Shown piece by piece: positions 1 through 8,839 of a DNA stretch of 64,000 nt. The stretch comes from Poa pratensis (lineage: Eukaryota > Streptophyta > Magnoliopsida > Poales > Poaceae). The position numbers were made by a program, and so were the translations under genes. Within the stretch, counting starts at the first letter, position 1; each line of letters begins with the position of its first letter. The stretch is taken from contig CAMZMU010000115.1 in NCBI GenBank assembly GCA_947311845.1, forward strand, positions 33,729,263-33,793,262, in the 5' to 3' direction. Below the pieces are notes generated by a model. That model was not told where the DNA came from. It saw only the letters and a program-made list of their open reading frames with translations, and ran no database searches.

Positions 1-1
1 T

Positions 2-520
2 ACACTGCATGTTGGTATCACTTTTGTTCGTTCATCATCCACATTGTTGAGTGCTTTTTCAGATGCAGATTGGGCTGGTTCCCCTGATGATAGACGATCT
101 ACTGGAGGTTTTGCCATCTTCCTTGGACCAAATTTAATTTCTTGGCATGCTCGCAAGCAAGCAACGGTGTCACGCTCTAGTACTGAAGCTGAATATAAAT
201 CCCTTGCAAATGCTACTGCAGAACTAATATGGGTTGAACCTCTTCTTAAGGAACTTGATGTTAAGCTCAAAGAGAAATCATGTCTTTGGTGTGACAATTT
301 AGGTGCAACCTATTTGTCAGCAAATTCTGTCTTTCATGCCCGTACTAAGCATATATAAATAGATTTTCATTTTGTGAGAGAAAGAGTGGCAAATAAAAGT
401 CTAGAGGTTAGGTTCATCTCTAGCAAGGATCAAGTGGTTGATGGTTTCACTAAAGCACTTCCTGTCAGGAGTTTAGAAGAATTTAAACGTAATCTAAACA
501 TGTGTACAAGTTTAGATTAA
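2..520 (+). pseudogene. Ty1-copia pol 3' end (RNase H), with one internal stop
   Basis: The frame entering from the left edge encodes the RNase H end of a Ty1-copia polyprotein. Visible are the DADWAG and RRSTGG motifs, the SWHARKQ segment and the SRSSTEAEY block, followed after residue 104 by FHFVRERV and a VDGFTKALP tail. RNase H degrades the RNA of the RNA/DNA hybrid during reverse transcription. The frame is open from base 2 to the stop at 518-520, except for one TAA at 356-358, where copia proteins usually have a charged residue after HI; a single GAA to TAA change would explain it. A polypurine tract and the LTR follow directly. The rest of the element lies outside the window. Confidence 0.9.
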
Positions 521-700
521 GGGAGGGTGTTAGACATGTAATACATATACGTATACCGCATGGTGTAGTACACCACCGGTATACCGTATCCCCTTGTATA
601 TCGCCACGCCAGGGGCTTTTCCTGTGCTATATAACACGTACCCGAGCCTCCAACGGAGGCATAGTTTTCCGCCTACAACCCTAGAAGTTTAATACATACG
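517..700 (+). mobile_element. copia polypurine tract and 3' LTR
   Basis: The purine run TTAAGGGAGGG at 517-527 is a typical plus-strand primer. The LTR begins with TGTTAGAC at 528, and a TATA-like CTATATAACACG lies near 630. The 3' boundary is uncertain because no clear CA end or target-site duplication was found; homology to the 5' LTR cannot be used because that LTR is outside the window. Confidence 0.65.
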
Positions 701-3106
701 TTTTTTAATACTCCTGCGTCTTTTCAACTATAGGAGCCGAAGAAGCCCTGATGTAGAAGTTCAGTACAATGCATACTTTGCTCAATACAAGTCGAATATA
801 CTTCCTCTAAAAAAAGAGTCAAATATACTTTAATTAAAGGGAAAAAAAGCTGGATCGATTGAGATTTTGCACCCGCAGAATTTAGTTTGGTATCATTTTA
901 AGCAGCCGAGTTTTGGAACGACGCGGGGGGCAGCAAGCAGCCTACTCCTGGCCATCGTGTTTTAGGTATATCATACGAGAGCGTCGTTTAATCATCATCG
1001 GGGTATCGATCGCGACAGGAGGGATGCAATCCATGGGCGAATTGAGTTGACTCGCTAGCAGGTCATACAAAAGATGCAAGGAACCGGTCCCCAGCTGCCC
1101 GATCGAGAACGCTAGTACGATCCCTAGCGCATTCCGCCGGCGATCGGGACATGGTCGAGGGCTTGAAAATTAGACGAGGTATGATCGTGATCGCAGTCCG
1201 CGGCTGTTCGAGGAAGACGAGATCGATCGGGATCACCCGCGTGCTAATCGTGGGGAAGATAAGTTTCTGACGGTCAAGCTAAATGGCGTGCTGTGTTTTG
1301 TTCACTTTCAGTCGTCCTCACATGGAAACCGGCGGACCGGCCGTGGTTTTCAAAATTAAAAATATTTTTTTCCGTTCGTTGCAAATTTACGCGACATGTT
1401 TACACTCTTGGAGCACTGCCATCTCGTAAATAAAACCTCGTGGTTCGGCTGTCTCAATCTGAGGGCTCAATCATGGGCCAACTGTGAGTAGTATATAAGC
1501 AATTGGCTTATCGTACTTGTAGTTTAGTCTCCTTCCGATACCTGATTGGATCATGCGTTTGGACTTTGGTGCAAGAGACCAGCTGAACACATGAGATCGA
1601 AGGATCCAGAGCCAAAAATAAAACAAGATTATAAAACTGTGGGGCAAAAGTTTGCCCCAACCATTTATTAAGAAGTGACTGCGACCGAGAAGTGACTGTG
1701 CCCATGCTACGGGAGCTAAGCACAGGCCGGGTGGCAGATCAGAACGTGAACCTGCAAGTGCACATTGTTTAAGTAACCTCCGTTTCATAAAAAAGTGATA
1801 CTACTATGTAAGAGAAAGATATTCGCCACACAATGATTACCATTGATTGGAGATAGATTTATACACGTACAGCAGATGCCCGTTAGTCTGTAACCTCCGA
1901 GCTAAACTAAGTCAGCTAATTACATGGTGTGCCGTAACAATAGGGCACAAGGGGACGAACGCACGGACTAATGACTTTAGGGTATCATCGCACATGATAT
2001 GCCTATATTTTTTTTTAGAAATTCCAAAAAACTCAAAAAAAATCCTAAGATGATTAAGTCTTGTACTCGTACAAAAAATTGGCCACGAGATTCCCATATA
2101 AATGATCAGGTAAAAAAAAAGACAAATATATAACGAATATAGCGTGTATATAGTGTTTTTTGGCAAAACTTTAACTCAGGATGTTTATTACCTGTCGAAT
2201 ATTTTAATACGGGTACAATGCTTGATCTTCCTTACACGTTTGGAAGTTTCGGAATTTTTTGAATTGCTTATCTTTTTTTTAATATCGGATGCATTTGTAT
2301 CCATGTGCACCAACGTATTTTCAACGAGGGGCGTGCTATCTATCGTGGGTTCGTGACCGGTAGCTAATTGTGTCCACTGACAAGGCGCATATTTTTTGTA
2401 AAAATCAAACAATGTAAAGTTTGACTATGTTTTTAGAAAAACTATCAACAACTTCAATACTATGGTGATGAAACATATTCCAAAATGTATCTACGATATC
2501 TATTTTGTATCGTTCATGTTAAACAAAATTATAGTCCTTCTTTTAAGGAACGGAGGGTTTTACAATTTTGTTCCTCCTAAATACTTTTGTTCTGCCTAGA
2601 CAACAGAGTACTTTGTTTACGAGCGTTACCACGTGAAACACTTGCTGATCCACAGACGGGCCGCACTAAATTATATGATCCCGGGAAGGTTGGCAGCTCA
2701 GCGCGCGGGAGCGGGACAGAGAACAAAATATGACACATCATCATCACATATCCGGATTGTGACTCGCATGACTAATTGTCTGTCTAGTGTTTATCTACAC
2801 TGAATTGACAAACCGAGCAACAGATACAGATGACTGAGAAAAGAACCGGCCGTCTTTTTCTGAAAATCTTTATCTTCTCTGTTTTGGGCGATGGTGTTTG
2901 TTTCCTGCAAGCAGTGGTGGGCTGTCTGGTGTTGATGTGCACGTTAATTTGCTTCCCGTCCATTCCATTATTCTCTTGTTATACTGCTCTGTCAATGTTT
3001 AACCTAGTCTTTTTCGAAAAAAAAAGTTTAACCTAGTCTACTTCGGAGGGCTAATCGTTAAAAGGTGGATAACTAATTTCCATTTTGAACAAGTGGGGAT
3101 TTTTTA
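701..3106. other. intergenic DNA, no gene recognised
   Basis: About 2.4 kb of AT-rich unique-looking sequence. Open frames are short and match no family I recognise. At 2395-2575 there is a degenerate stretch ending in GGAACGGAGGG that resembles one end of an old Stowaway-type element; the partner end is not convincing. Bases 2640-2760 form a block that recurs at 50980-51065 and is listed separately. Confidence 0.5.
2640..2760 (+). repeat. dispersed block X, copy 1
   Basis: Around 2665-2755 the sequence GCCGCACTAAATTATATGAT, followed by a CCCGG, GGCAGCTCAGCGC and GGGACAGAGAACA series, recurs with few changes at 50984-51060. It is non-coding. It suggests that the two ends of the window share ancestry through a segmental duplication. 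Confidence 0.75.
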
Positions 3107-3271
3107 TACTCGCTCCATTCGCTTTTATAAGGCACACTAGGTATACTTTTCATTTTGACCACATACATACTAAAATGAGTTAATCTATGTACAAAATAAG
3201 TCTAAATTCACTCATTTTGATATGCATGTAAGAATAACTAGTATGCCTTATAAAAATGAATAGAGGGAGTA
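3107..3271. mobile_element. Stowaway (Tc1/mariner) MITE
   Basis: The body is 3109-3269 (161 bp) with TA at both sides (3107-3108 and 3270-3271). Terminal inverted repeats start CTCGCTCCATTC on the left; on the right the element ends AATAGAGGGAG, the inverted form of the grass Stowaway consensus CTCCCTCCGTTC. Further inner pairing (TTATAAGGCA/TGCCTTATAA) makes the whole unit a hairpin. It is non-autonomous and has no coding capacity. Confidence 0.93.
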
Positions 3272-3284
3272 ACGTAAATTTGAA

Positions 3285-4615
3285 GAAATAGGCTTTCGCC
3301 CCGCTATATTAATATAGCAACCACCCGATACAACAATGAGGCACTGCTGGGGCAAACAGCACAATCAAGACCAAAAGGAAAGAAAGAGAAAAAGAAGAGA
3401 AAACAATGCCAACATCGGCGGATCAACGAAAACGAAAGTGACTCGCAACCGCTGCGTCCTCTCCAGCGAATTCCACCACGATCCTAGTGCTCTGAATCAC
3501 CGCGTACCAAACAGTACCTCCAAGAAGGAAAGCGACGACGACGCTGCTGCCCGGACTAGTCCTAGGGTTTCCCACGGTATGCTCCGAGGAGTGGGAAAGA
3601 GGTACACCCGACGCCCTTCAAGAAGGAAGGGCGACACTCTCAAGCGTCACCGCGTCGGTGCCAAAATGGCAGGGATTTCTACCGACCTCCAAAAAACCAA
3701 ATCTCGGACAATCTGTAGCGCTCCACCGAACTTGCACCCACCAACACACGGCACCACGGTCTTGAAGTCACCATCGTCGTCTCACCATGGCAAACGTAGT
3801 AGAGCCGACATGCCGAGACGAAGCAACTATAGACAAGGTCCGACAGAATCACAACCACGCTGGAGGGGACTGCCTCCACCGAAAGCTGGTAGCCGACCGG
3901 ACGCAACAACAAGAGCACACCGTGCCATTGGAGCCGGAGGGCGGCAGCAGCGCAGCCAGTTGGAGGGCGTCCTCCACCGCCATCGACGGGTGCCGACCGC
4001 ACACAGTAGCAAGGACACACCAGGCCGAGCAGGCCCGGCCGAGCCCCGGGGGGCTCGTAAAGTCGTCGCCGTCATGCTGCTGCACATAGGCCACCACCGC
4101 CGCTGCCCTCCTAATCGGCTCCATAGGCTCGGCCGGGCCCCGAGAGGCCCGCGAAACTCCCGCCGTCACGCTGCAGCAGGCGCAATGTTCTTCCTGTCAT
4201 CCCCGTCACGAGCCGCTCCTCAGCCAACCGGAGGCAGCCCGGCCGAGCCCGCCCTGACCCAGATCGGGCCCGAAGGGCCCAGATCTGGGCCTGCAGGGCC
4301 GGAGCTCTTGCCCAGCTGCCCTGCCACCAATGGGCAGCGCCGCCACCACCGTCCACCATCCGTGCAGCACGCGGAGAACCCGGCGCCGCGACGGACCTGT
4401 GTCGCCAAGGAACACCACCTGGAGCCGAGCCACCCCGCGCCGCCCAACATCCAGGAGGGTAGAAGCCGTCGGCCCGTCGCCATCGGCACCGCCCGGCCAA
4501 GGGACAGGCGCGCGACACCGGCGACGGCGGGAGGGAGGAATAGAGGGAGGAGAAGGGAGGCGGGAGCCGGCGGCGCGGGTCGTGAGAGGGAAGGGGTCGG
4601 GTCACGAGAGGCCTT
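3285..4615 (-). mobile_element. GC-rich, LINE-like repeat region
   Basis: The left edge read on the minus strand ends AGCGGGGCGAAAGCC, a pattern typical of grass L1-type LINE 3' tails. The body is arginine/proline-rich in every frame, including a long plus-strand open frame from 3336 to 4809. That frame has no recognisable domain except the gypsy scrap at its end, so its openness probably reflects the high GC content. A 5'-truncated LINE 3' untranslated region on the minus strand is the likeliest origin. No poly(A)/TSD pair was found. Confidence 0.45.
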
Positions 4616-4809
4616 TCCCACCGCGAGAGGCCTCAAGTGGTCGCAATACCCAATCGCATTCGACTCTAGCAACCACTCAAAGTCCACCAAGACCGTGGGC
4701 ACCATCCCTCTAGTGTGCAGTCCTACCATCAACAACATCGCCGTCACCAAGACGCTCATAAATGGGGGTGCAGGCCTAAACGTAATTGATCTCCCATCAA
4801 ATAACTAGT
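4616..4809 (+). pseudogene. Ty3-gypsy aspartic protease fragment
   Basis: The frame ending at the stop 4807-4809 reads LKWSQYPIAFDSSNH, then VGTIPLVC, TINNIAVTKTLI and NGGAGLNVIDL. This is the entry region of the retropepsin-like domain found in grass gypsy polyproteins, where the active site normally reads (L/V)(I/V)DGGAGLN. Here the catalytic Asp is Asn, so the fragment would be inactive. Only about 60 residues remain, without flanking gag or reverse transcriptase, so it is a transposon relic. It is fused in frame to the upstream Arg/Pro-rich frame, which I judge accidental. Confidence 0.75.
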
Positions 4810-4827
4810 ACGTACTACTATCGCAGC

Positions 4828-5520
4828 TATTTTTTTTTTTGAAACGAGGCAAAAGCTTTGCCTTTTATATTGATAAAGTAGAAGCAAACATGAAGGACAA
4901 GGCCTAAAAAGAATAAAAAGTTACAACTCGATCCACGCCGGCCCCGAGGCCGCGCCCCACACGGGTCGATGACCAAGTTGCCCAAGCAACCAAAGCCGCC
5001 ACCAAGACCCCTCAACGCAACATGGCGGAGGTGATAGTCCGGAGCCGCCGCTCCGACATCCACGCCGGCCCCAAAGCCGCGCTCCCCACGGGTCAACGAC
5101 CAAGACGCCCACGCGACCCAAGCCGACACCAAGAGCCTCGACGCCGCACAGCGGAGGCGAAGCATCCGGAGCCGCCGCTCCGGCATCCCCGCCAGCCCCA
5201 AAGCTGCGCCCCAAACAAGCCGACGACCAAGGCGCCCAAACGCCCAAAGTCGACGCCACACCACCTCAACGCAGCACGGCGGAGGTGAAAACCCGGAGCC
5301 GCCGCTCCGACATCCACGCCGGCCCCAGGGCCGCGCACCCCCAAGCCGAAGACGAAGACTCGCCGCCGCCAGCCACCAACACTCCACAGGTCCCGCTGGT
5401 TGGTGGAACATCCAAGACGAGGCCCCAAGAGGCAAGCGACACAGGAGCGCCGCCCTCGCCCGATCCCGCGAAGGATCTAGGGTTTCCCCCGGAGAACCCG
5501 GCGTGGAGAAGAAAGATTGC
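4828..5520 (-). mobile_element. LINE 3' region (minus strand) with poly(T)
   Basis: A poly(T) run at 4829-4839 is followed by GAAACGAGGCAAAAGCTTTG and TTATATTGATAAAG, which on the minus strand form the conserved 3' end of grass L1-type LINEs. The remainder is GC-rich 3' untranslated sequence with a 127-bp tandem repeat and a segment near 5440-5500 (GGTTTCCCCCGGAGAACCCG) that resembles one near 3560. Reverse transcriptase is absent, so this is a 5'-truncated insertion. A 17-base direct repeat (4784-4800 and 5521-5537, one mismatch) may be its target-site duplication. Confidence 0.6.
4931..5335. repeat. 127-bp tandem repeat, about 3.2 copies
   Basis: Unit starts, marked by ATCCACGCCGGCCCC or its variant, fall at 4931, 5058, 5185 and 5312, each exactly 127 bp apart. 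Each unit carries GGAGCCGCCGCTCCG just before the next start. 127 is not a multiple of three, so a translated repeat is unlikely. Confidence 0.92.
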
Positions 5521-5817
5521 AATTGATCTCCAATCAACCAAGCTCATTTCTACTCTCACTCTTCCTAGCAGCATCCCCAGCCTAGTTACGATGGCTACCA
5601 ACCTTGGGCCCAGCATGTCTTGACAACGGAGGACACTTCCGGTACCGTTGGCCACTTCTTTTCAGTCCATGTGCATGTTCGTTCATCCAGTGTTTGTTGT
5701 GAGGCATAGTTTCGGGTCTGCTGGTTGCTCGAGAGCAGTGTTGACTACACTGCCTCCAGCTAACTGGCCACTGGAGTATTATCTACTGCCTCAAACTGCA
5801 TCACATGATCACAGTGG
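5521..5817. other. short intergenic stretch
   Basis: About 300 bp between the LINE-derived segment and block Y. No open frame with a recognisable product and no clear inverted repeat were seen. Confidence 0.4.
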
Positions 5818-5891
5818 ATTAAAACCACCTTTCTATCATCCAGATTCGTCCTCACCATCTTGTCATTGGCCAGCATGGCATCTTTACTGAC

Positions 5892-6724
5892 TAAGGGCGT
5901 GTTCGGCAACGTCCCAGCTTCTCTAAATCCTCAAATTCTCACTCCCAACTCCATCGCCAGGATTCTCTAATAGCTAGGAGAAGCCGAAAAACATTCTGCA
6001 CAGCTTCTTTTTCGTTCATGTTCTGAAAGCCCATTTGTGGCCAATTTGTGGCCCATTTGGGCTTGTTCGCGTGCTGGGTTGCGTACAGACGGAGGAGGTT
6101 TCTCTCAAAAAAATACAGACGGAGGAGGTCGGGGCGGCCAGAGGCAGTCGGCGGGGGCGGCCGGAGGAGGACGGGGAGGCGGTCGCCGGAGGTCGGGGTG
6201 GCGGTCGCCGGAGGCGCTGGCGCGGGATTGCGGGGCGACCGGAGGAGGATGGGGTCACGGGGTGCAGGGCGGCCGGGATGGCGCGGGGATGGCGGTCGGC
6301 GGCCCGTGGTGGCGGCCGGGATGGCGGCCGCCGGAGGCCGGAGGTGGCGCGGGGCGGACGGGGATGGCGCGGAGCGACGCCGGGATGGCAGCCGGCAGCC
6401 CGGGGTGGCGCGGGGCGCGCCGGGGATGGCCGGGGCGACGCCGGGATGGCGGCCGGAGGCGATTGCTGCTGTTTCCGTCGCTACGATGGGGAATATAGAA
6501 GAAAACGCTTCGACGGAATTCACTTGGCGGTGGCATGTCCCTGTAATTAGCACGCAACGCTAGCTTCTCGGTTTTCTCAGCAGACCGATTTGCTAGCTCC
6601 ACATTTTGTACATGGGAATCAGTCAGCTTCTTGGATTTAGCTTCTCGGATTTGAGGCGTTCGGGGCAGCTTCTCGCTGACAATTGGGGAAGCTGGCTGCT
6701 GGAGCGTTACCGAACACGCCCTAA
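5892..6724. mobile_element. PIF/Harbinger-like element, TSD TAA
   Basis: The body 5895-6721 (827 bp) is flanked by TAA at 5892-5894 and 6722-6724. Terminal repeats are GGGCGTGTTCGGCAACG on the left and, inverted, GGGCGTGTTCGGTAACG on the right (16 of 17 match). The paralogous locus near 49410 has a single TAA and no insertion, confirming the boundaries. The interior 6130-6470 is very GC-rich, with degenerate GGGATGGCG-type repeats. No transposase is visible, so the element is non-autonomous. Confidence 0.92.
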
Positions 6725-7100
6725 GAAAAATGGGGCATTCCAGCTAAGTATGCTTTCCAAGTGGGCCCTGTGAACTCTTCCTACTTCTGTCCTTCCACAA
6801 TAATTAATTCATGTCTTGTGTTGATTAGCCGATAATTTGGGTCCTCATTTCCACATGGAAATGTTTGCCCATACAACATGTGCAATCCGTTAGCCCATCG
6901 ATCGAGCTCCTCTGACAAAATCTGCTCCACGTCTAGTACGGATCGATGAACATGGCCCGCCACTGTGATGGTAGTTGACATCAAGACTTCAAGTCAGCCA
7001 TCTGAATGGCAATCTCCAATTTGGCTTTGTGCTTACGGTGCTAATACTGTACTGTACGAGAAAATAAGTATCTTCTCTGACAAAATCTGCTCCACATCTA

Positions 7101-7430
7101 GTAGGCCTTCCACAGCATTGGTTTTTACCCGTGCCCAAATCCATTTTGAGGCATCGAGCACCGATGCCCTCCGTTGTGGAGGCGGTGCCCCAGAATTTTT
7201 TCAAGGAATCGGAGCAGCTAGGTGCTCCGATGCCCACTTCATCCACGCAATAAAATAAGCAATAAACTCGCGCGAAGCAACCTGGGAGTTGGCTCATGTG
7301 GGTCCCGCTTTTTTTATCAGAGGCATTGACCACGCTGCGAGACCGGTGGCCCAAATTTCTCTTACGGCATCGCTGCGTACGTGGAGAACTTTTCAGACTA
7401 TGGGCATCGGCCACGCTGTGGAAGGCCGTA
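7101..7430. mobile_element. TIR element (324 bp), apparent TSD GTA
   Basis: The body 7104-7427 begins GGCCTTCCACAGC and ends with the exact inverse GCTGTGGAAGGCC. GTA flanks both sides, and the homologous site near 49786 lacks the insertion. Inner sequence near both ends (GCCC and GGGC series) pairs weakly. The 13-bp terminal repeat is clear but the superfamily is not: a 3-bp duplication that is not TWA is unusual for Harbinger elements. It has no coding capacity. Confidence 0.82.
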
Positions 7431-7441
7431 CCGATCGACCA

Positions 7442-8547
7442 ATGAACATGGAGACAATAGCCAGTATACCACTAGTCAAAATCAAAAGTTCCAAAATAAC
7501 ACTGGAAAAACCAAAGTTGCCAAAATACCATTGTCGTTACCTATTTTGATGCCAAAATAACACTTCCGTGAGTTGTCAAAAGAGTCAAACCGTCAGTTTT
7601 TCAAGAAATCCCAAAATACCCTCATGTACTAGGACTAGCCAAAACGTCAGGAGAGGAGAGAAGGAGACGAATCGACCAAATTCTCCAGCTTGTCTCGACC
7701 AAGCATGGCGGCACGGCCGGCGGCGGCCAGCAGTCCCTTTCTCCCTGAATCGTTCCGCCGGCTTGACTCATCCGTGGATCGCGCCTCCCTCCGGCGCCCT
7801 GCTCTGCTCCACTCGGCCCAGGAGCTCGCCGCGGCCACGGCCGATGGTGCCTCTCTCCGGCGCCCTGCTCTGCTCCACTCGGCCTAGGAGCTCGCCGCGG
7901 CCACGGCCGACGGCGCCTCTCTCCGGCGCCCTGCTCTACCCCGACTCGGCCCAGGAGCCCGTCGCGGCCACGGCCGACGCGGGGCTCTATCCGGCGCCCT
8001 GCTCTACCCCGAATCGGCCATGAGCTCATCGCGGCCAAGGCCGTCGCGGGGCTCTCTCCGGCACCCTGCTCTACCCCGAATCAGCCAGGAGCTCGTCGCG
8101 GCCACGGACGTGAAGGTATGAAAATAATTCCCATGTTTTTGGTAGGGATGTAAATGTTGTAAAAATCCTGTTGAATGCTGTCCTGAAATGCTGTTGTGTT
8201 GCTGAAATGCTGTAAAAAGTGCTGCTATCAAAAGTGTTGCTGATCTGCTGTCAATGTGATGCTGAAATGCTGTTAGAGTGTTGATGTAAGCCTGTAATCA
8301 TGTTTATAGGCTGATGCATTGTTGTTCTTAAAATGTTGCTGAAATTAGAGGACCTGGGAGGTGTGTGTGAAGAGGTAAGGGCACAATTGTCTTCTTTTTA
8401 TACCATTTGCTCTCAGTTTGTGTCTAGTGGTATTTTGGAATGAAAAACCAAATTGCAATGGTATTTTGGTAACTTTGGTTTTTCCAGTGTTATTTTGAAA
8501 CTTTTGGTTTTGACTAGTGGTATACTGGCTATTGTGTCATGAACATG
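7442..8547. mobile_element. Mutator-like element (Pack-MULE candidate), 9-bp TSD
   Basis: The body 7451-8538 (1088 bp) lies between identical 9-bp copies of ATGAACATG (7442-7450 and 8539-8547). The ends are GAGACAATAGCCAGTATACC on the left and, inverted, GACACAATAGCCAGTATACC on the right. Inverted identity continues for about 80 bp, through ACACTGGAAAAACCAAAGTT. Long TIRs, GAGA-type starts and 9-bp duplications are Mutator hallmarks. The homologous site near 49800 is empty. The interior has no transposase; it holds a GC-rich, exon-like block with a 66-68-bp tandem repeat (7791-8105) ending before a GTATGA donor-like site. Confidence 0.93.
7791..8105 (+). repeat. 66-68-bp tandem repeat inside the Mutator-like element
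   Basis: CCGGCGCCCT or a close variant starts at 7791, 7857, 7923, 7991 and 8058, giving spacings of 66, 66, 68 and 67 bp. Each unit contains GGAGCTCGCCGCGGCCACGG or a variant. The first copies keep a multiple of three, so one plus-strand frame repeats a 22-residue SGALLCSTRPRSSPRPRP pattern, which later indels break. Confidence 0.88.
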
Positions 8548-8772
8548 GCCTACTACTGTGATAATAATTGAGTTCAAGACTTGAAGTCACAATCAGAATA
8601 GCAATCTCCAATTTGGCTTTGTGCTTACAGTTACAGTGCTAATACTGTACGAGGAAACAATTATGCTTTATTTATTTGGCAAATGGTGGAGACTAACACA
8701 CCAGGATCGATCAGTTCTTGACATGAGCTCACACTGTGCTGCACAGCGAATGCCGAACCACTCGGTACAATC

Positions 8773-8778
8773 TTTATT
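8773..8778 (-). terminator. poly(A) signal of the lipoxygenase gene
   Basis: AATAAA on the minus strand, about 62 nt after the stop codon. It sits between two copies of AGCGAATGCCGAAC. Confidence 0.6.
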
Positions 8779-8839
8779 CGTACTACGTATTACCAGCGAA
8801 TGCCGAACGCCGTGCCATGGTTGGCGAGCGGCGAGGTGC

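Larger units (their letters stand above)
5818..8735 (+). repeat. dispersed block Y, copy 1, split by three transposons
   Basis: The host sequence of this interval is 5818-5891, 6725-7100, 7431-7441 and 8548-8735. It aligns with an almost uninterrupted copy at 49341-49870, sharing for example ACCACCTTTCTATCATCCAG, TGATTAGCCGATAATT and CTCCAATTTGGCTTTGTGCT. The extra DNA here is three insertions with terminal inverted repeats. A short motif (ATGAACATGGCC followed by ACTGTGAT) occurs twice in each copy, so block Y itself contains an older partial duplication. It lies just 3' of the lipoxygenase gene. Confidence 0.88.

Noticed and set aside
1471..1788. 105-codon minus-strand frame
   Set aside because: No recognisable family, no splice context, and overlapping frames of similar length; treated as chance.
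2395..2575. Possible long Stowaway element between about 1770 and 2575
   Set aside because: The candidate ends (AACCTCCGTTT and GGAACGGAGGG) match only partly and no TA pair or inner pairing was found.
4827..5537. 236-codon minus-strand Arg/Gly-rich frame
   Set aside because: It spans a 127-bp tandem repeat whose period is not a multiple of three and covers the LINE 3' UTR; the openness is due to GC content.
5939..6553. Pro/Ala-rich frames of up to 204 codons inside the Harbinger-like element
   Set aside because: Low-complexity GC-rich interior is open in several frames on both strands; no transposase motif is seen.
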